DNA from: Myxococcus eversor
Lineage (GTDB): Bacteria > Myxococcota > Myxococcia > Myxococcales > Myxococcaceae
NCBI RefSeq assembly: GCF_010894455.1
Contig: NZ_JAAIXY010000031.1
Coordinates: 51,117-115,116 of the forward strand
Length of the DNA stretch: 64,000 nucleotides
Reading direction: 5' to 3'
Shown: piece after piece, positions 52,383 through 61,485 of the stretch
Layout: each line of letters starts with the position of its first letter
Position numbering within the stretch: the first letter of the stretch is position 1
The notes under the pieces: model-generated
Seen by the model: the letters and a program-made list of their open reading frames with translations, nothing else
The model's database searches: none
Told to the model about the DNA's origin: nothing
Made by a program: the position numbers and the translations under genes

Positions 52383-53339
52383 TCACACCGAGAGCCGGGC
52401 CATGGACCCGGTCATCCGACGAAACTCACGCGTGCGCCGCATGTCCTGCTGCGCCGCGTTCAAAAGCTGCTGAGGCGTCCCCACCGTGTCCGGGAAGCTC
52501 ACCGCCCCCAGCTCCAGCGTGGTGCGCACCACCCGACCGTCCACCTGGAAACGCGCCGACTCGAAGCGCGCGGCCACCCGCGACAGCATCACCGGCACCG
52601 CCTCCGCCGGAGTCCCCGGCAACATCAACGCGAACTGGCATTCGTCCACCCGGGCCACCGCGTCCGCTTCCCGCACCGTCTGCCCCAGCACCACCGCGCT
52701 GTACACCAGCAGACGCTCCGCCATGCCGCGCCCGTACTCCTTGCGCATCGAGCTCCAGCCACCGACCTCCGCGGAGATCACGGAGAAGGACCCGCCATAC
52801 CGCTCGCACCGGCGGACCTCCAGCCCGAGCAACGAGAGCAGGAAGGGTTTGTTGTACAGGCCCGTCACCGGGTCATGCAGCGCCAGCGCCGTGTCCTCTT
52901 CCTCACCTGACGCCGCCCGCAGGACGGCCGCCTTCAGCCGCAGCTGCGCGTGCAGCTTCACCGCCAGCTCCGAGCCGCTGCCCGAGCGTGGCACCACGTC
53001 CACGCATTGCCCCTTCTCCAGACAGTGTTGGTAGGCCCCCACGTCGTGCGGGTCCACCATGTAGAGCAACGGCACGGTGCCCCGGCTGATCTGCCGCAGC
53101 CTCCTCGCCACCTGCACGGCGCCATAATCCGGCGCCTGCACCGCCAGCAGCACCGCGTCCGGACGGATGACCTCGAACAGCGGCACCGCCGCGTCGAAGC
53201 GCGTCACCGGAACCACCCGGAAGCCGGCCTCCCCGAGGAGCATCCGGTTCCGCTCCAGGTCGTCCGCCCGCGGCTCGATGAGCAGCACGGTGGGCGGCTG
53301 CGCCGCCTTCCCCACCCGCTTGCGTCTCACGCCCACCAC
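52383..53339 (-). CDS. actA: ActA, receiver plus GGDEF-like protein, both degenerate
   Basis: First gene of the act cluster, 318 residues. The N-terminal receiver-like domain (about 15-130) has Ala in place of the phospho-accepting Asp (PDAVLLAVQAPD). The GGDEF domain (about 155-310) has the active loop RVDEC (230-234) instead of GGDEF, so it should not make cyclic di-GMP. Start is placed at GTG 53339, with GGGGAGGCTGAC before it; GTG 53336 is equally possible. In M. xanthus ActA and ActB govern C-signal level. ActB begins 44 bases downstream. A palindrome sits about 40 bases upstream. Confidence 0.75.
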   Translation of the reverse strand: MVGVRRKRVGKAAQPPTVLLIEPRADDLERNRMLLGEAGFRVVPVTRFDAAVPLFEVIRPDAVLLAVQAPDYGAVQVARRLRQISRGTVPLLYMVDPHDVGAYQHCLEKGQCVDVVPRSGSGSELAVKLHAQLRLKAAVLRAASGEEEDTALALHDPVTGLYNKPFLLSLLGLEVRRCERYGGSFSVISAEVGGWSSMRKEYGRGMAERLLVYSAVVLGQTVREADAVARVDECQFALMLPGTPAEAVPVMLSRVAARFESARFQVDGRVVRTTLELGAVSFPDTVGTPQQLLNAAQQDMRRTREFRRMTGSMARLSV

Positions 53340-53375
53340 GTCAGCCTCCCCACCAGAATTTTCTCCACCACTCCC

Positions 53376-53390
53376 CCGGCACGTGCCCGG
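53376..53390. promoter_or_regulatory. Palindrome in the act upstream region
   Basis: CCGGCACGTGCCCGG contains the perfect 10-base palindrome GGCACGTGCC (53378-53387), about 40 bases upstream of the actA start. It may be an operator. No clear -10/-35 pair was found nearby. Confidence 0.35.
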
Positions 53391-53456
53391 AATTACAGTC
53401 CCAAGCCCTTCCCCGCTCTCTTCATCCCCCCGGAATTCCAAGGGAAGGGCACTCGG

Positions 53457-53735
53457 CTACCCATCTTGGGCACCGGTTTTAGCAATGGACATGCCACCTT
53501 GGACCTCACGCAACCGGGCCTCCAGTTCGGCCTCCGTGACGTGGTGTTTGAAAGCGGGCACGTCGTTGATGACGATCACGGGGATGTCGTAGCGCCAGCG
53601 CTCGAAGAGTGCCGGGTCCTCCAGGATGGAGATGAGCCTCAGCTCGAAGGGGATGCGAGCGCGGACGGCGTCCACGACGTCGGCGGCCTTGTCGCAGAGG
53701 GAGCATTTGGGTTTCGAGTAGATCTCGACTCTCAT
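53457..53735 (-). CDS. Glutaredoxin-like protein (DUF836 type)
   Basis: A 92-residue thiol-disulfide protein with the CxxC motif CSLC at residues 11-14 (KPKCSLCDK) and the cis-proline IPVIV near residues 50-55. The fold is a short glutaredoxin/thioredoxin-like domain. The ATG at 53735 starts directly before strand 1. It is divergent from the DUF4388-type gene with 21 bases between starts. It is followed, after 118 bases, by the act cluster on the same strand. Confidence 0.82.
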   Translation of the reverse strand: MRVEIYSKPKCSLCDKAADVVDAVRARIPFELRLISILEDPALFERWRYDIPVIVINDVPAFKHHVTEAELEARLREVQGGMSIAKTGAQDG

Positions 53736-53756
53736 GGCGGGCAGGATGGACGGTCG

Positions 53757-54917
53757 ATGCGCGGTCTGACTGGTGACTTTCCGACGATGCCCCTCAAGGA
53801 CCTCGTCGTCTACCTCGGGAACCGTCGAGCCACCGGCTCGCTGAAGGTGGAGCGTGGGGAGGTCCGCAAGCAATGGGTCCTCCGCGATGGCCAGGTGATT
53901 TGCGCCAGCTCCAATCAGCCGCGGGAGTACTTCGGTCAATTCCTCATCACCATGGGGCATGTGACGGAGGCCCAGCTCGAGAAGGCGTTCGGCACGCAGG
54001 CCCAGACGCGAGTCTTCCTGGGCAAGGTGCTGGTGACGATGGGGGTGGTGCAGGAGGCGACGGCGCGTTCGACGCTGAGCCACAAGTTCCGGGAGATGAT
54101 GTTGGATGCCTTCCATTGGCGGGAAGGCGAGTTCACCTTCGAGGCATCGGACACGGCGCCGGAGATCGCCGGCCTCGACGTCGAGGTGGACCTGATGGAC
54201 ATCCACCGCGAGGGCGAGTTCCGGGAGACGGCGTGGGAGGCCATCCGCGCGGTGTTCCCTTCCGGCGGGGTGCGGCTGTCCGTGGATGAACGCAAGCTGC
54301 CCGAGCGCAAGCCCGGCAGCATGGACGAGCGAATCGTCCAGCTCATCCAGGACGGGCTGAGCATCGATGGGTTGGCCCGGGCGCTTCACGCCACGGACTT
54401 CTTCCTCTACCAGCGCCTGTACGCGCTCTACCGACTGGACGCGGTGAAGGTGTCGGACGAGGCGCCGGTGCCCGTGACGTCCGCGGTGATTGAGGAGGAG
54501 AAGCCGGAGGACGCGGGCGTCATCGGCTCGGAGTCGTCGTCGGACGAGGTGCTCCAGGCGGCGCAGCTCTTCATCGATGCGGGCAACGTGCGCGACGGCG
54601 AGGCCCTGGCGCGACAGGCGCACGAGATGTCTCCGTCGCCCCGCTCGGCGGCGCTGTTGAAGACCGCGCAGGAGAAGCTGCTGAAGGAGCTGCGGCGGGA
54701 GCTGATGGATGCCTCGAAGGTGCCAGCGCTCCAGGTGGCGCCGTCGCACCTGAAGACGCTCCAGCTCACCGCGCCCGAGCGCTACCTGCTCTCACGCGTC
54801 GACGGGCGCCGCGACATCGCCGCCATCGTCAACGTGTCGCCGTTGCAGGAGCTGGACGCGCTGAAGTTCTTCCACGGCTTCGTGGACATGGGACTGGTGA
54901 AGCTCACCGCGAGGTAG
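53757..54917 (+). CDS. DUF4388/PATAN-type signalling adaptor with TPR-like middle
   Basis: A 386-residue cytoplasmic protein. The N-terminus (GDFPTMPLKDLVVYLGNRRATGSLKVERG) is the typical start of DUF4388 domains, which occur in myxobacterial motility and signalling proteins. The domain runs to about residue 160, including VLRDGQVICASS and WREGEFTFEA. A helical region (about 160-330) resembling tetratricopeptides and a last short domain (RRDIAAIVNVSPLQELDALKFFHGF) follow. The role is unknown. ATG 53757 is chosen because the conserved N-terminus starts there. Confidence 0.75.
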   Translation: MRGLTGDFPTMPLKDLVVYLGNRRATGSLKVERGEVRKQWVLRDGQVICASSNQPREYFGQFLITMGHVTEAQLEKAFGTQAQTRVFLGKVLVTMGVVQEATARSTLSHKFREMMLDAFHWREGEFTFEASDTAPEIAGLDVEVDLMDIHREGEFRETAWEAIRAVFPSGGVRLSVDERKLPERKPGSMDERIVQLIQDGLSIDGLARALHATDFFLYQRLYALYRLDAVKVSDEAPVPVTSAVIEEEKPEDAGVIGSESSSDEVLQAAQLFIDAGNVRDGEALARQAHEMSPSPRSAALLKTAQEKLLKELRRELMDASKVPALQVAPSHLKTLQLTAPERYLLSRVDGRRDIAAIVNVSPLQELDALKFFHGFVDMGLVKLTAR

Positions 54918-55014
54918 CGGCGCGTCGAGGGGTCGTCCCTGGTGGTGCGGTGGGCCAGCACCGACTGGCTCCTGGCGCCGGTGAAGCGCTTCGCACTTCG
55001 GTCCTCGCGTCAGC

Positions 55015-56535
55015 TCAGTGCTTGCCCGCAGCCGAGGCCGGCGCGGTCAGCTCCACGGGCGCGGGCACGCGCTCCAGTCCGAGCCGAAGCGCCTCGCGGC
55101 CCAGCCACGTGCCACGGATGCGCCACTTCGGGTCGTTGACGATGAGCGCGGCCACCGCGACGCGAGGGTTGTCCCGGGGCGCGAAGCCCACGAACCACGA
55201 GTAGTCCCGAAAGGGATTGCGGTCCGCGAGCGTGCCCGTCTTGCCCACCGCGTTGTCCACGCGGAAGTTGCGCTCCCGGAAGATGCCGCGCGCGGTGCCG
55301 TGCGTGACGGTCGCCTCCAGCATGTCCGTCAATGCCTTGGCCGCTTCGGACGTCAGCACGCGCTCGCCCTCGGGAGGCAAGAGCGAACCCTGCTCCGGCT
55401 CCACCAGCACGGGGTCCACCCACCGCCCGTCATTGGCGGCCACCGCGGCCACCAGCGCGCCGTGGAGCGGCGACATATAGACATCTCCGAAGCCCGCACC
55501 GGTGTTGGCCAGCGCGAAGCCATCCTCCGGCACGGCGGCGAGCGACACGTCCGTGGGCACCACGAAATCAATCTCGCGGTTGAAGTGGAAGCGCGCGGCC
55601 ATGCGACGCAGCACATCCGCGGTGAGGTGCTTCTGCGTCAGCTTGGCGAAGATGACGTTCGCGCTCTTGCCCATCGCGAGCGCCAGCGAATAGCAGGCAC
55701 CATCGCGCTCACTGTCCTCCAGGTGCTTCTCGGTGAGCCGCCGCTTGCCGCCGTGGAAGCACTCCTCCATCGTCGGGGTGACACCGGCCTCCAGCAGCGC
55801 GCTGCCGGTGACGATCTTGAAGATGCTCGCGGCGGGGAACACCGCGCGATAGGGCAGTCCGCGCAGCTCCGGCTGCGCCTGCGAGTGCTCCGCGAGCGCC
55901 AGCACCCGCCCCGTCGAGGGCTCCAGCACCACGGCGGCGCCATACGGCACCTCGTAGTCCCGCAGGATCTTCGTCAACGAGGCCTGGAGCACCGGGTCCA
56001 CGGTGAGCGCACGCGTGTGGCCGTCCTTCTCCTTCACCACCAACCGCTCGCCCTGCAGCTTCGCCCGGGCCAGCAGGTCCGCCGCGCGAGGCATCGTCTG
56101 GAGCTTCGCCATGGGAGGAGCCGTCAGTCGCGAGGGCACCGGCGCGGGAGGCACCAGCCCCGGCACCGTCACCAGCGTCACCAACCCCGCATCCGTCCCG
56201 CCCTGCACCGCCGCGGCCGCCACCGCGTCGGCCTCCGGGCTCGTCCCCCCATCCGCCCCACCCATGGAAGCTGGGGATGCCAGGGTGCCTCCACCACCGG
56301 CATGAGCCCCCGGCGCATGGCCCGCATCCCCGACCCCGTCGGCGACCCCTTCGGCTCCGGAGGCGACCACGAGGGAGTCCTTCGCCGGGAGCGCCGACTC
56401 GGGAGCGACAGCGCCGGAATCACTCGCGGCCGGTACCTCGGGAGTGGCACCACCTGGCACCGGTTCTTGGGCCCCCAACAGCAGGGCGAGGGGAAGCAGC
56501 GCTGCGGCGGACAGGAGGCGGCGGCGAATCGTCAT
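55015..56535 (-). CDS. Penicillin-binding transpeptidase with long low-complexity N-terminus
   Basis: A 506-residue exported D,D-transpeptidase-type protein. The signal peptide is residues 1-22. Residues 25-150 are Ala/Gly/Pro-rich linker. The catalytic domain (about 160-490) has the three motifs ASIFK (Ser237, Lys240), SAN (291-293) and KTGT (432-435). It lacks a transglycosylase domain, so it is a class B-like enzyme that cross-links peptidoglycan peptides, but shorter than PBP2 or PBP3. It is convergent with the DUF4388-type gene and divergent from the ABC permease. Confidence 0.85.
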   Translation of the reverse strand: MTIRRRLLSAAALLPLALLLGAQEPVPGGATPEVPAASDSGAVAPESALPAKDSLVVASGAEGVADGVGDAGHAPGAHAGGGGTLASPASMGGADGGTSPEADAVAAAAVQGGTDAGLVTLVTVPGLVPPAPVPSRLTAPPMAKLQTMPRAADLLARAKLQGERLVVKEKDGHTRALTVDPVLQASLTKILRDYEVPYGAAVVLEPSTGRVLALAEHSQAQPELRGLPYRAVFPAASIFKIVTGSALLEAGVTPTMEECFHGGKRRLTEKHLEDSERDGACYSLALAMGKSANVIFAKLTQKHLTADVLRRMAARFHFNREIDFVVPTDVSLAAVPEDGFALANTGAGFGDVYMSPLHGALVAAVAANDGRWVDPVLVEPEQGSLLPPEGERVLTSEAAKALTDMLEATVTHGTARGIFRERNFRVDNAVGKTGTLADRNPFRDYSWFVGFAPRDNPRVAVAALIVNDPKWRIRGTWLGREALRLGLERVPAPVELTAPASAAGKH

Positions 56536-56689
56536 GTGCGGCGCGAGGGGGGCTGAGGGGGCAAGGGCTGCACGCGAATCCTACCGACTGGAGGCTCGCT
56601 GTCCATGGACGCTTCCCCGTCCGCCTGGTTGCCGCTCCTGTCAGAAACTTGGCGACGGAGTGTGCAAGTCCGATAGGGTCACCCACACT

Positions 56690-57573
56690 TTGGACGGACT
56701 GAAAGAAACCCTGGTCATCTTCGGCGCCGAGTTCCGCCGGGCCGTGCGCAGTGGTCGCGCGGTGGTGCTGCTCGGGCTCTACAGCATGTTCTCCGCGCTG
56801 GTGCTGCTGGTGATTGGCAAGCTGACCAGCGACCTGCGCGCGACGATGAACGAGCGACTGGCCGGTGCCGGCGCCGACGCGGAGTCGACCGCGAGGATGA
56901 TGGAGGAGACGCGGAAGGGCGTGCTGGGCTTCCTCACCAGCAACGACACCTCGATGATGGAGGCGCTCGCGCAGGTCCCCATCGAGGTGCTCCTCGTCTT
57001 CAAGGTCACCCTCTTCTTCCTGCCCGCCTACGTCGCGCTGATGGGGTTCGATCAAATCAGCGGCGAGGTCGCCCCCCGCTCCATGCGCTACCTGACGGTG
57101 CGGGCGCGGCGCTCCTCGGTGTTGCTGGGCAAGTTCCTGACGCAGGCGGCGCTCTTGGTGGGGCTGGTGCTCGTCATCGACCTGGCCATCTTCGTCTACG
57201 CGCGCATCGCCAACCCGGACTTCGGCTTCGCGGCGATGAGCCTCAACCTGCTCAAGTTCTGGCTGGCCGCCATCGTCTTCTCGCTGGCGTACGTGGCCCT
57301 CACGACGCTGTGCTCCAGCGTCTTCCGCACGCCCGGGGTGAGCCTGGTCTTCAACTTCATCCTCCTGTTCGTCTTCTGGCTGATGGACACCGTGGGCCGG
57401 GCCTCGGGAGAGACGGGCGCGCTGCGCTTCCTGCGCTACCTGTCTCCCTCCAACTACGCGGGGGATCTGCTGCACCCGAACATCACCGAGTTCGGCGTCA
57501 GCGGCGCGGCCTACGCGGCCTTCGCGACCCTCTTTCTCCTCGGTGCCTACGGCGCCCTGCGCGCGAGGGACCT

Positions 57574-57577
<4 letters not shown>
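56690..57577 (+). CDS. ABC-2 type transporter permease
   Basis: A 295-residue inner-membrane protein with six hydrophobic segments and the ABC-2 signature arrangement (GFDQISGEVAPRSMRYLTVRARRSSVLLGKFL, about 118-150). The likely start is TTG 56690, where the protein-coding character begins; there is no ATG nearby in frame. The stop overlaps the ATPase start (GTGA at 57574-57577), so the two are coupled. Substrate unknown. Confidence 0.83.
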
Positions 57578-58482
<905 letters not shown>

Positions 58483-58492
58483 CGCGGGCCTC

Positions 58493-58723
58493 TCAGCCCG
58501 CCTTGCGCACCCAGCCCACGTAGCTCGTCCCCCGGCGCTCCAGGCGGACGAGTTCATGGCCGGTGGCCTCACACCATGCGGGCAGATCCGCCTCCAATCC
58601 CCGGTCCGTGGAGATGAGCTCCACCAGGGCCCCCGCGGGCAGGCGTCGCATCACCTTGGCGATCTCCAGGATGGGCATGGGGCAATACGCCCCAGAGGTG
58701 TCCACTCGCACTGCGTTCTCCAT
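58493..58723 (-). CDS. TusA-like sulfur carrier protein
   Basis: A 76-residue sulfurtransferase of the TusA family, with the CPMPIL motif (Cys14) carrying persulfide sulfur. The protein has the short beta-alpha fold (SGAYCPMPILEIAKVMRRL). Start ATG 58723; a longer frame to 59047 crosses another gene's region. Convergent with the ABC ATPase gene, 10 bases apart. It may take part in tRNA thiolation or molybdenum cofactor synthesis. Confidence 0.88.
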   Translation of the reverse strand: MENAVRVDTSGAYCPMPILEIAKVMRRLPAGALVELISTDRGLEADLPAWCEATGHELVRLERRGTSYVGWVRKAG

Positions 58724-58840
58724 CGGGTTTGTTCTCTCCTGCACCACGCAGATCCGAGCATGCGGAATTTTTCCGAGAACCGCCCAGTTTCCGGGCCGCT
58801 GAGGGGACTGTTTGACGAGCGGAGCGTGCCTCCACTCGGC

Positions 58841-58869
58841 TTGCGTGTCTGGAAATCCCTCTGTTAAGT
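58841..58869 (+). promoter_or_regulatory. Candidate promoter for the triple DsbA-like gene
   Basis: TTGCGT at 58841-58846 and TTAAGT at 58864-58869 are 17 bases apart, a weak sigma-70-like pair 57 bases upstream of the ATG at 58926. Confidence 0.3.
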
Positions 58870-58925
58870 ACCCCGGCCCTCTCAATCTTTCTCGTACATC
58901 CACGCTCGGGGCCGGAGTCGGACCT

Positions 58926-60914
58926 ATGGCGAAGGAGCAGAACCCACCCATGAAGCCCAATATCATCGTGGCCCTGCTGGTCGGCCTGGTGCTTGGTTTC
59001 GTTGGCGGCCGTGTGTACAGCGGCCCGTCCTCGAAGACTGATGCCAAGCCCGCCGCGCAAGCTGCTGGTCAGGCCAACCCCGCCGCGCGCCGCCCGGTGG
59101 ACCCCACCGTGTTCAAGGTTCCCATCGAAGGCTCCCCCACCCGGGGTAGCGCCGATGCCCTTGTCACGATTGTGGAGTTCTCGGATTACGAGTGCCCCTT
59201 CTGCAGCCGCGCCAACGTGACGGTGGAGAAGCTGGAAGAGGACTACGGCAAGAAGCTGCGCGTGGTGATGCGCCAGAACCCGCTGTCCTTCCACCCCCGC
59301 GCCAAGCCGGCGGCCCTCGCCGCCCTCGCGGCCGGTGAGCAGGGCAAGTATTGGGAGATGCACGGCAAGCTCTTCGCCAACCAGAAGAAGCTCGATGACG
59401 CCTCCCTGCAGCAGTTCGCGCAGGAGATTGGTCTGGATCTGGACAAATGGAAGGCCGACCTGACCAGCCCCAAGCTGGCGGACGCCATCCAGCAGGACCA
59501 GGCCCTGGCCAGCCAGCTCGGCGCCAGCGGCACCCCGGCCTTCTTCATCAACGGCCGCTTCCTCTCCGGCGCGCAGCCCATCGACAACTTCAAGGCCCTC
59601 ATCGACGAGGAGATGGGCAAGGCGGAGGCCCTGGTGAAGGGTGGCGTCCCCGCCAGCCAGGTCTACGCGAAGATCATCGAGAAGGGCGCCGAGCGCGCCG
59701 CGCCCAAGGCCGCCCCGCAGCAGCAGGCCCCGTCCGTGAAGAAGATCGACGTGCCGGCCGATGCGGCCGCCTTCGGCCCCGCCACCGCCAAGGTGACCAT
59801 CGTCGAGTGGTCCGACTTCGAGTGCCCCTTCTGCAGCCGCGCCGGCCCCACGCTGGCGCAGATCAAGAAGGACTACCCGAAGGACGTGCGCGTGGTGTTC
59901 CGTCACCAGCCGCTGCCCTTCCACGCCAACGCGAAGCTGGCCGCCGAGGCCTCCGAGGCCGCGCACGAGCAGGGCCGCTTCTGGGAGTTCCACGACAAGC
60001 TCTTCGCCAACCAGAAGGCGTTGGACCGGGCCTCCCTGGAGAAGTACGCGCAGGAGCTGGGTCTGAACACCGCCAAGTTCAAGGCCGCGCTGGACAGCGG
60101 CAAGTTCAAGGCGAAGGTCGAGGCGGACAGCGCCGCCGGCAGCGCCGTGGGCGCCAGTGGCACCCCGACTTTCTTCGTCAACGGCCGTGAGCTGGTGGGC
60201 GCGCAGCCCTTCGACTCCTTCAAGCGCCTCATCGACGAGGAGATCGCCAAGGCCGACAAGCTGCTGGCCTCCGGCACCAAGGCCGAGGAGCTGTACGCGA
60301 AGCTGAACGCGCAGAACGTCGCCGAGGCCCCGGCCGCGCCTCCCCCGGGCGCCGCTCCCTCCGAGCCGCCCGTGCAGAAGGTGGACGTGGGCAACGCCCC
60401 GGTGAAGGGCCCGAAGAACGCGCCCGTCACCATCGTCGCCTTCTCCGACTTCGAGTGCCCCTTCTGCAGCCGCGTCGTCCCGACGCTCAAGCAGATTGAG
60501 GACCAGTACGGCGGCAAGGTGAAGGTCGCCTTCAAGAACCAGCCGCTGCCCATGCACGCCAACGCCAAGGCCGCCGCGGCCGCCGCGCTGGCCGCTCACG
60601 AGCAGGGCAAGTTCTGGGAGATGCACGACAAGCTCTTCGCCAACCAGCGCGCGTTGGATCGCGCGTCCCTGGACAAGTACGCGCAGGAGCTGAACCTGAA
60701 CGTCGCCAAGTTCAAGGCCGCCCTGGACGAGAACAAGTTCGCGGCGCAGATCGACGCGGACGCCGCCGAGGGCTCCCGCCTGGGCGCCAGCGGCACCCCG
60801 ACGTTCTTCATCAACGGCCGGACGCTCGTGGGCGCCCAGCCGCTGGACGCCTTCAAGCGCGTCATCGATGAGGAGCTGAAGAAGGCCGGCGCCGTCGCTG
60901 CGGACGGGAAGTAA
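58926..60914 (+). CDS. Exported protein with three DsbA-like thioredoxin domains
   Basis: A 662-residue protein with an N-terminal membrane anchor (residues about 9-28) and three tandem DsbA-like domains of about 210 residues each. Each domain has the identical active-site block ECPFCSR: Cys90/93, Cys300/303 and Cys511/514. The domains also share AxQGKxWExHxKLFANQ and SGTPxFFxNG(R). They repeat closely at both DNA and protein level, which points to internal duplication. It should catalyse disulfide exchange in the periplasm; having three sites on one chain may allow cooperative or chain transfer. Start ATG 58926 has a GGAG eight bases upstream; ATG 58950 is an alternative. Confidence 0.88.
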   Translation: MAKEQNPPMKPNIIVALLVGLVLGFVGGRVYSGPSSKTDAKPAAQAAGQANPAARRPVDPTVFKVPIEGSPTRGSADALVTIVEFSDYECPFCSRANVTVEKLEEDYGKKLRVVMRQNPLSFHPRAKPAALAALAAGEQGKYWEMHGKLFANQKKLDDASLQQFAQEIGLDLDKWKADLTSPKLADAIQQDQALASQLGASGTPAFFINGRFLSGAQPIDNFKALIDEEMGKAEALVKGGVPASQVYAKIIEKGAERAAPKAAPQQQAPSVKKIDVPADAAAFGPATAKVTIVEWSDFECPFCSRAGPTLAQIKKDYPKDVRVVFRHQPLPFHANAKLAAEASEAAHEQGRFWEFHDKLFANQKALDRASLEKYAQELGLNTAKFKAALDSGKFKAKVEADSAAGSAVGASGTPTFFVNGRELVGAQPFDSFKRLIDEEIAKADKLLASGTKAEELYAKLNAQNVAEAPAAPPPGAAPSEPPVQKVDVGNAPVKGPKNAPVTIVAFSDFECPFCSRVVPTLKQIEDQYGGKVKVAFKNQPLPMHANAKAAAAAALAAHEQGKFWEMHDKLFANQRALDRASLDKYAQELNLNVAKFKAALDENKFAAQIDADAAEGSRLGASGTPTFFINGRTLVGAQPLDAFKRVIDEELKKAGAVAADGK

Positions 60915-60957
60915 TCCGCTCCACGCCGGCTGCTGTTTCCGAAGCCCTGAAGCACCA

Positions 60958-60997
60958 GAGGCCGTCGGACCGACAAGGTCCGGCGGCCTCTTGCTTT
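60958..60997. terminator. Strong intrinsic terminator after the triple DsbA gene
   Basis: GAGGCCGTCGGACC/GGTCCGGCGGCCTC form a 14-base stem with one G:T pair and a 5-base loop, followed by TTGCTTT. It lies between the convergent triple DsbA and RidA genes. Confidence 0.8.
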
Positions 60998-61018
60998 GCA
61001 CGGCGGTGAAGGGACGCT

Positions 61019-61405
61019 TCAGGAGACGGCGATGGCGTCGATCTCCACCTTGGAGCCGCGAGGCAGCGCGGACACCTGCACGGTGGCTCGGGCCGGGGGC
61101 GCGCCGGTGAAGTAGCGGCCGTACACCTCATTCACCTTGGCGAAGTCACCCAGGTCCGTGAGGAAGATGGTGCAGCGCACCACGTGGCTGAAGTCCAGCC
61201 CGCCCGCGGCGAGCACGGCCTGCAGGTTGAGCATCACCCGCTCCGCCTGGGCGACGACGTCTCCCGTCACCATCTCCATGGTGGCGGGGTCCAGGGGAAT
61301 CTGCCCGGACAGGAAGGTCAGCTTCCCGGCGTCCACCTGCACCGCCTGCGAGTACGGGCCAATGGCCTTGGGAGCCTGGTCCGAGTGAAGAGTCTTCCGA
61401 GCCAT
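61019..61405 (-). CDS. ridA: RidA family enamine/imine deaminase
   Basis: A 128-residue protein that hydrolyses reactive enamines and imines such as 2-aminoacrylate. The family features are present: IGPYSQAVQVDAGKLTFLSGQIPLDP at the N-terminus, and the signature PPARATVQVSALPRGSKVEIDAIA at the C-terminus, including the arginine that binds substrate carboxylate. It lies 80 bases downstream of the rel stop on the same strand. Length normal. Confidence 0.93.
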   Translation of the reverse strand: MARKTLHSDQAPKAIGPYSQAVQVDAGKLTFLSGQIPLDPATMEMVTGDVVAQAERVMLNLQAVLAAGGLDFSHVVRCTIFLTDLGDFAKVNEVYGRYFTGAPPARATVQVSALPRGSKVEIDAIAVS

Positions 61406-61485
61406 GAAGGCACCTCGAGGGTTCGGGTGGCCCCGACAGAAGGGCCACCGGATTTCCCGGGCGCTCTAGCACGAAAGGCGGCGGA

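Noticed and set aside
59100..60900. Direct repeats that could suggest a CRISPR or mobile element
   Set aside because: They are internal coding repeats of the three DsbA-like domains, about 630 bases apart, with no spacers and no transposase.
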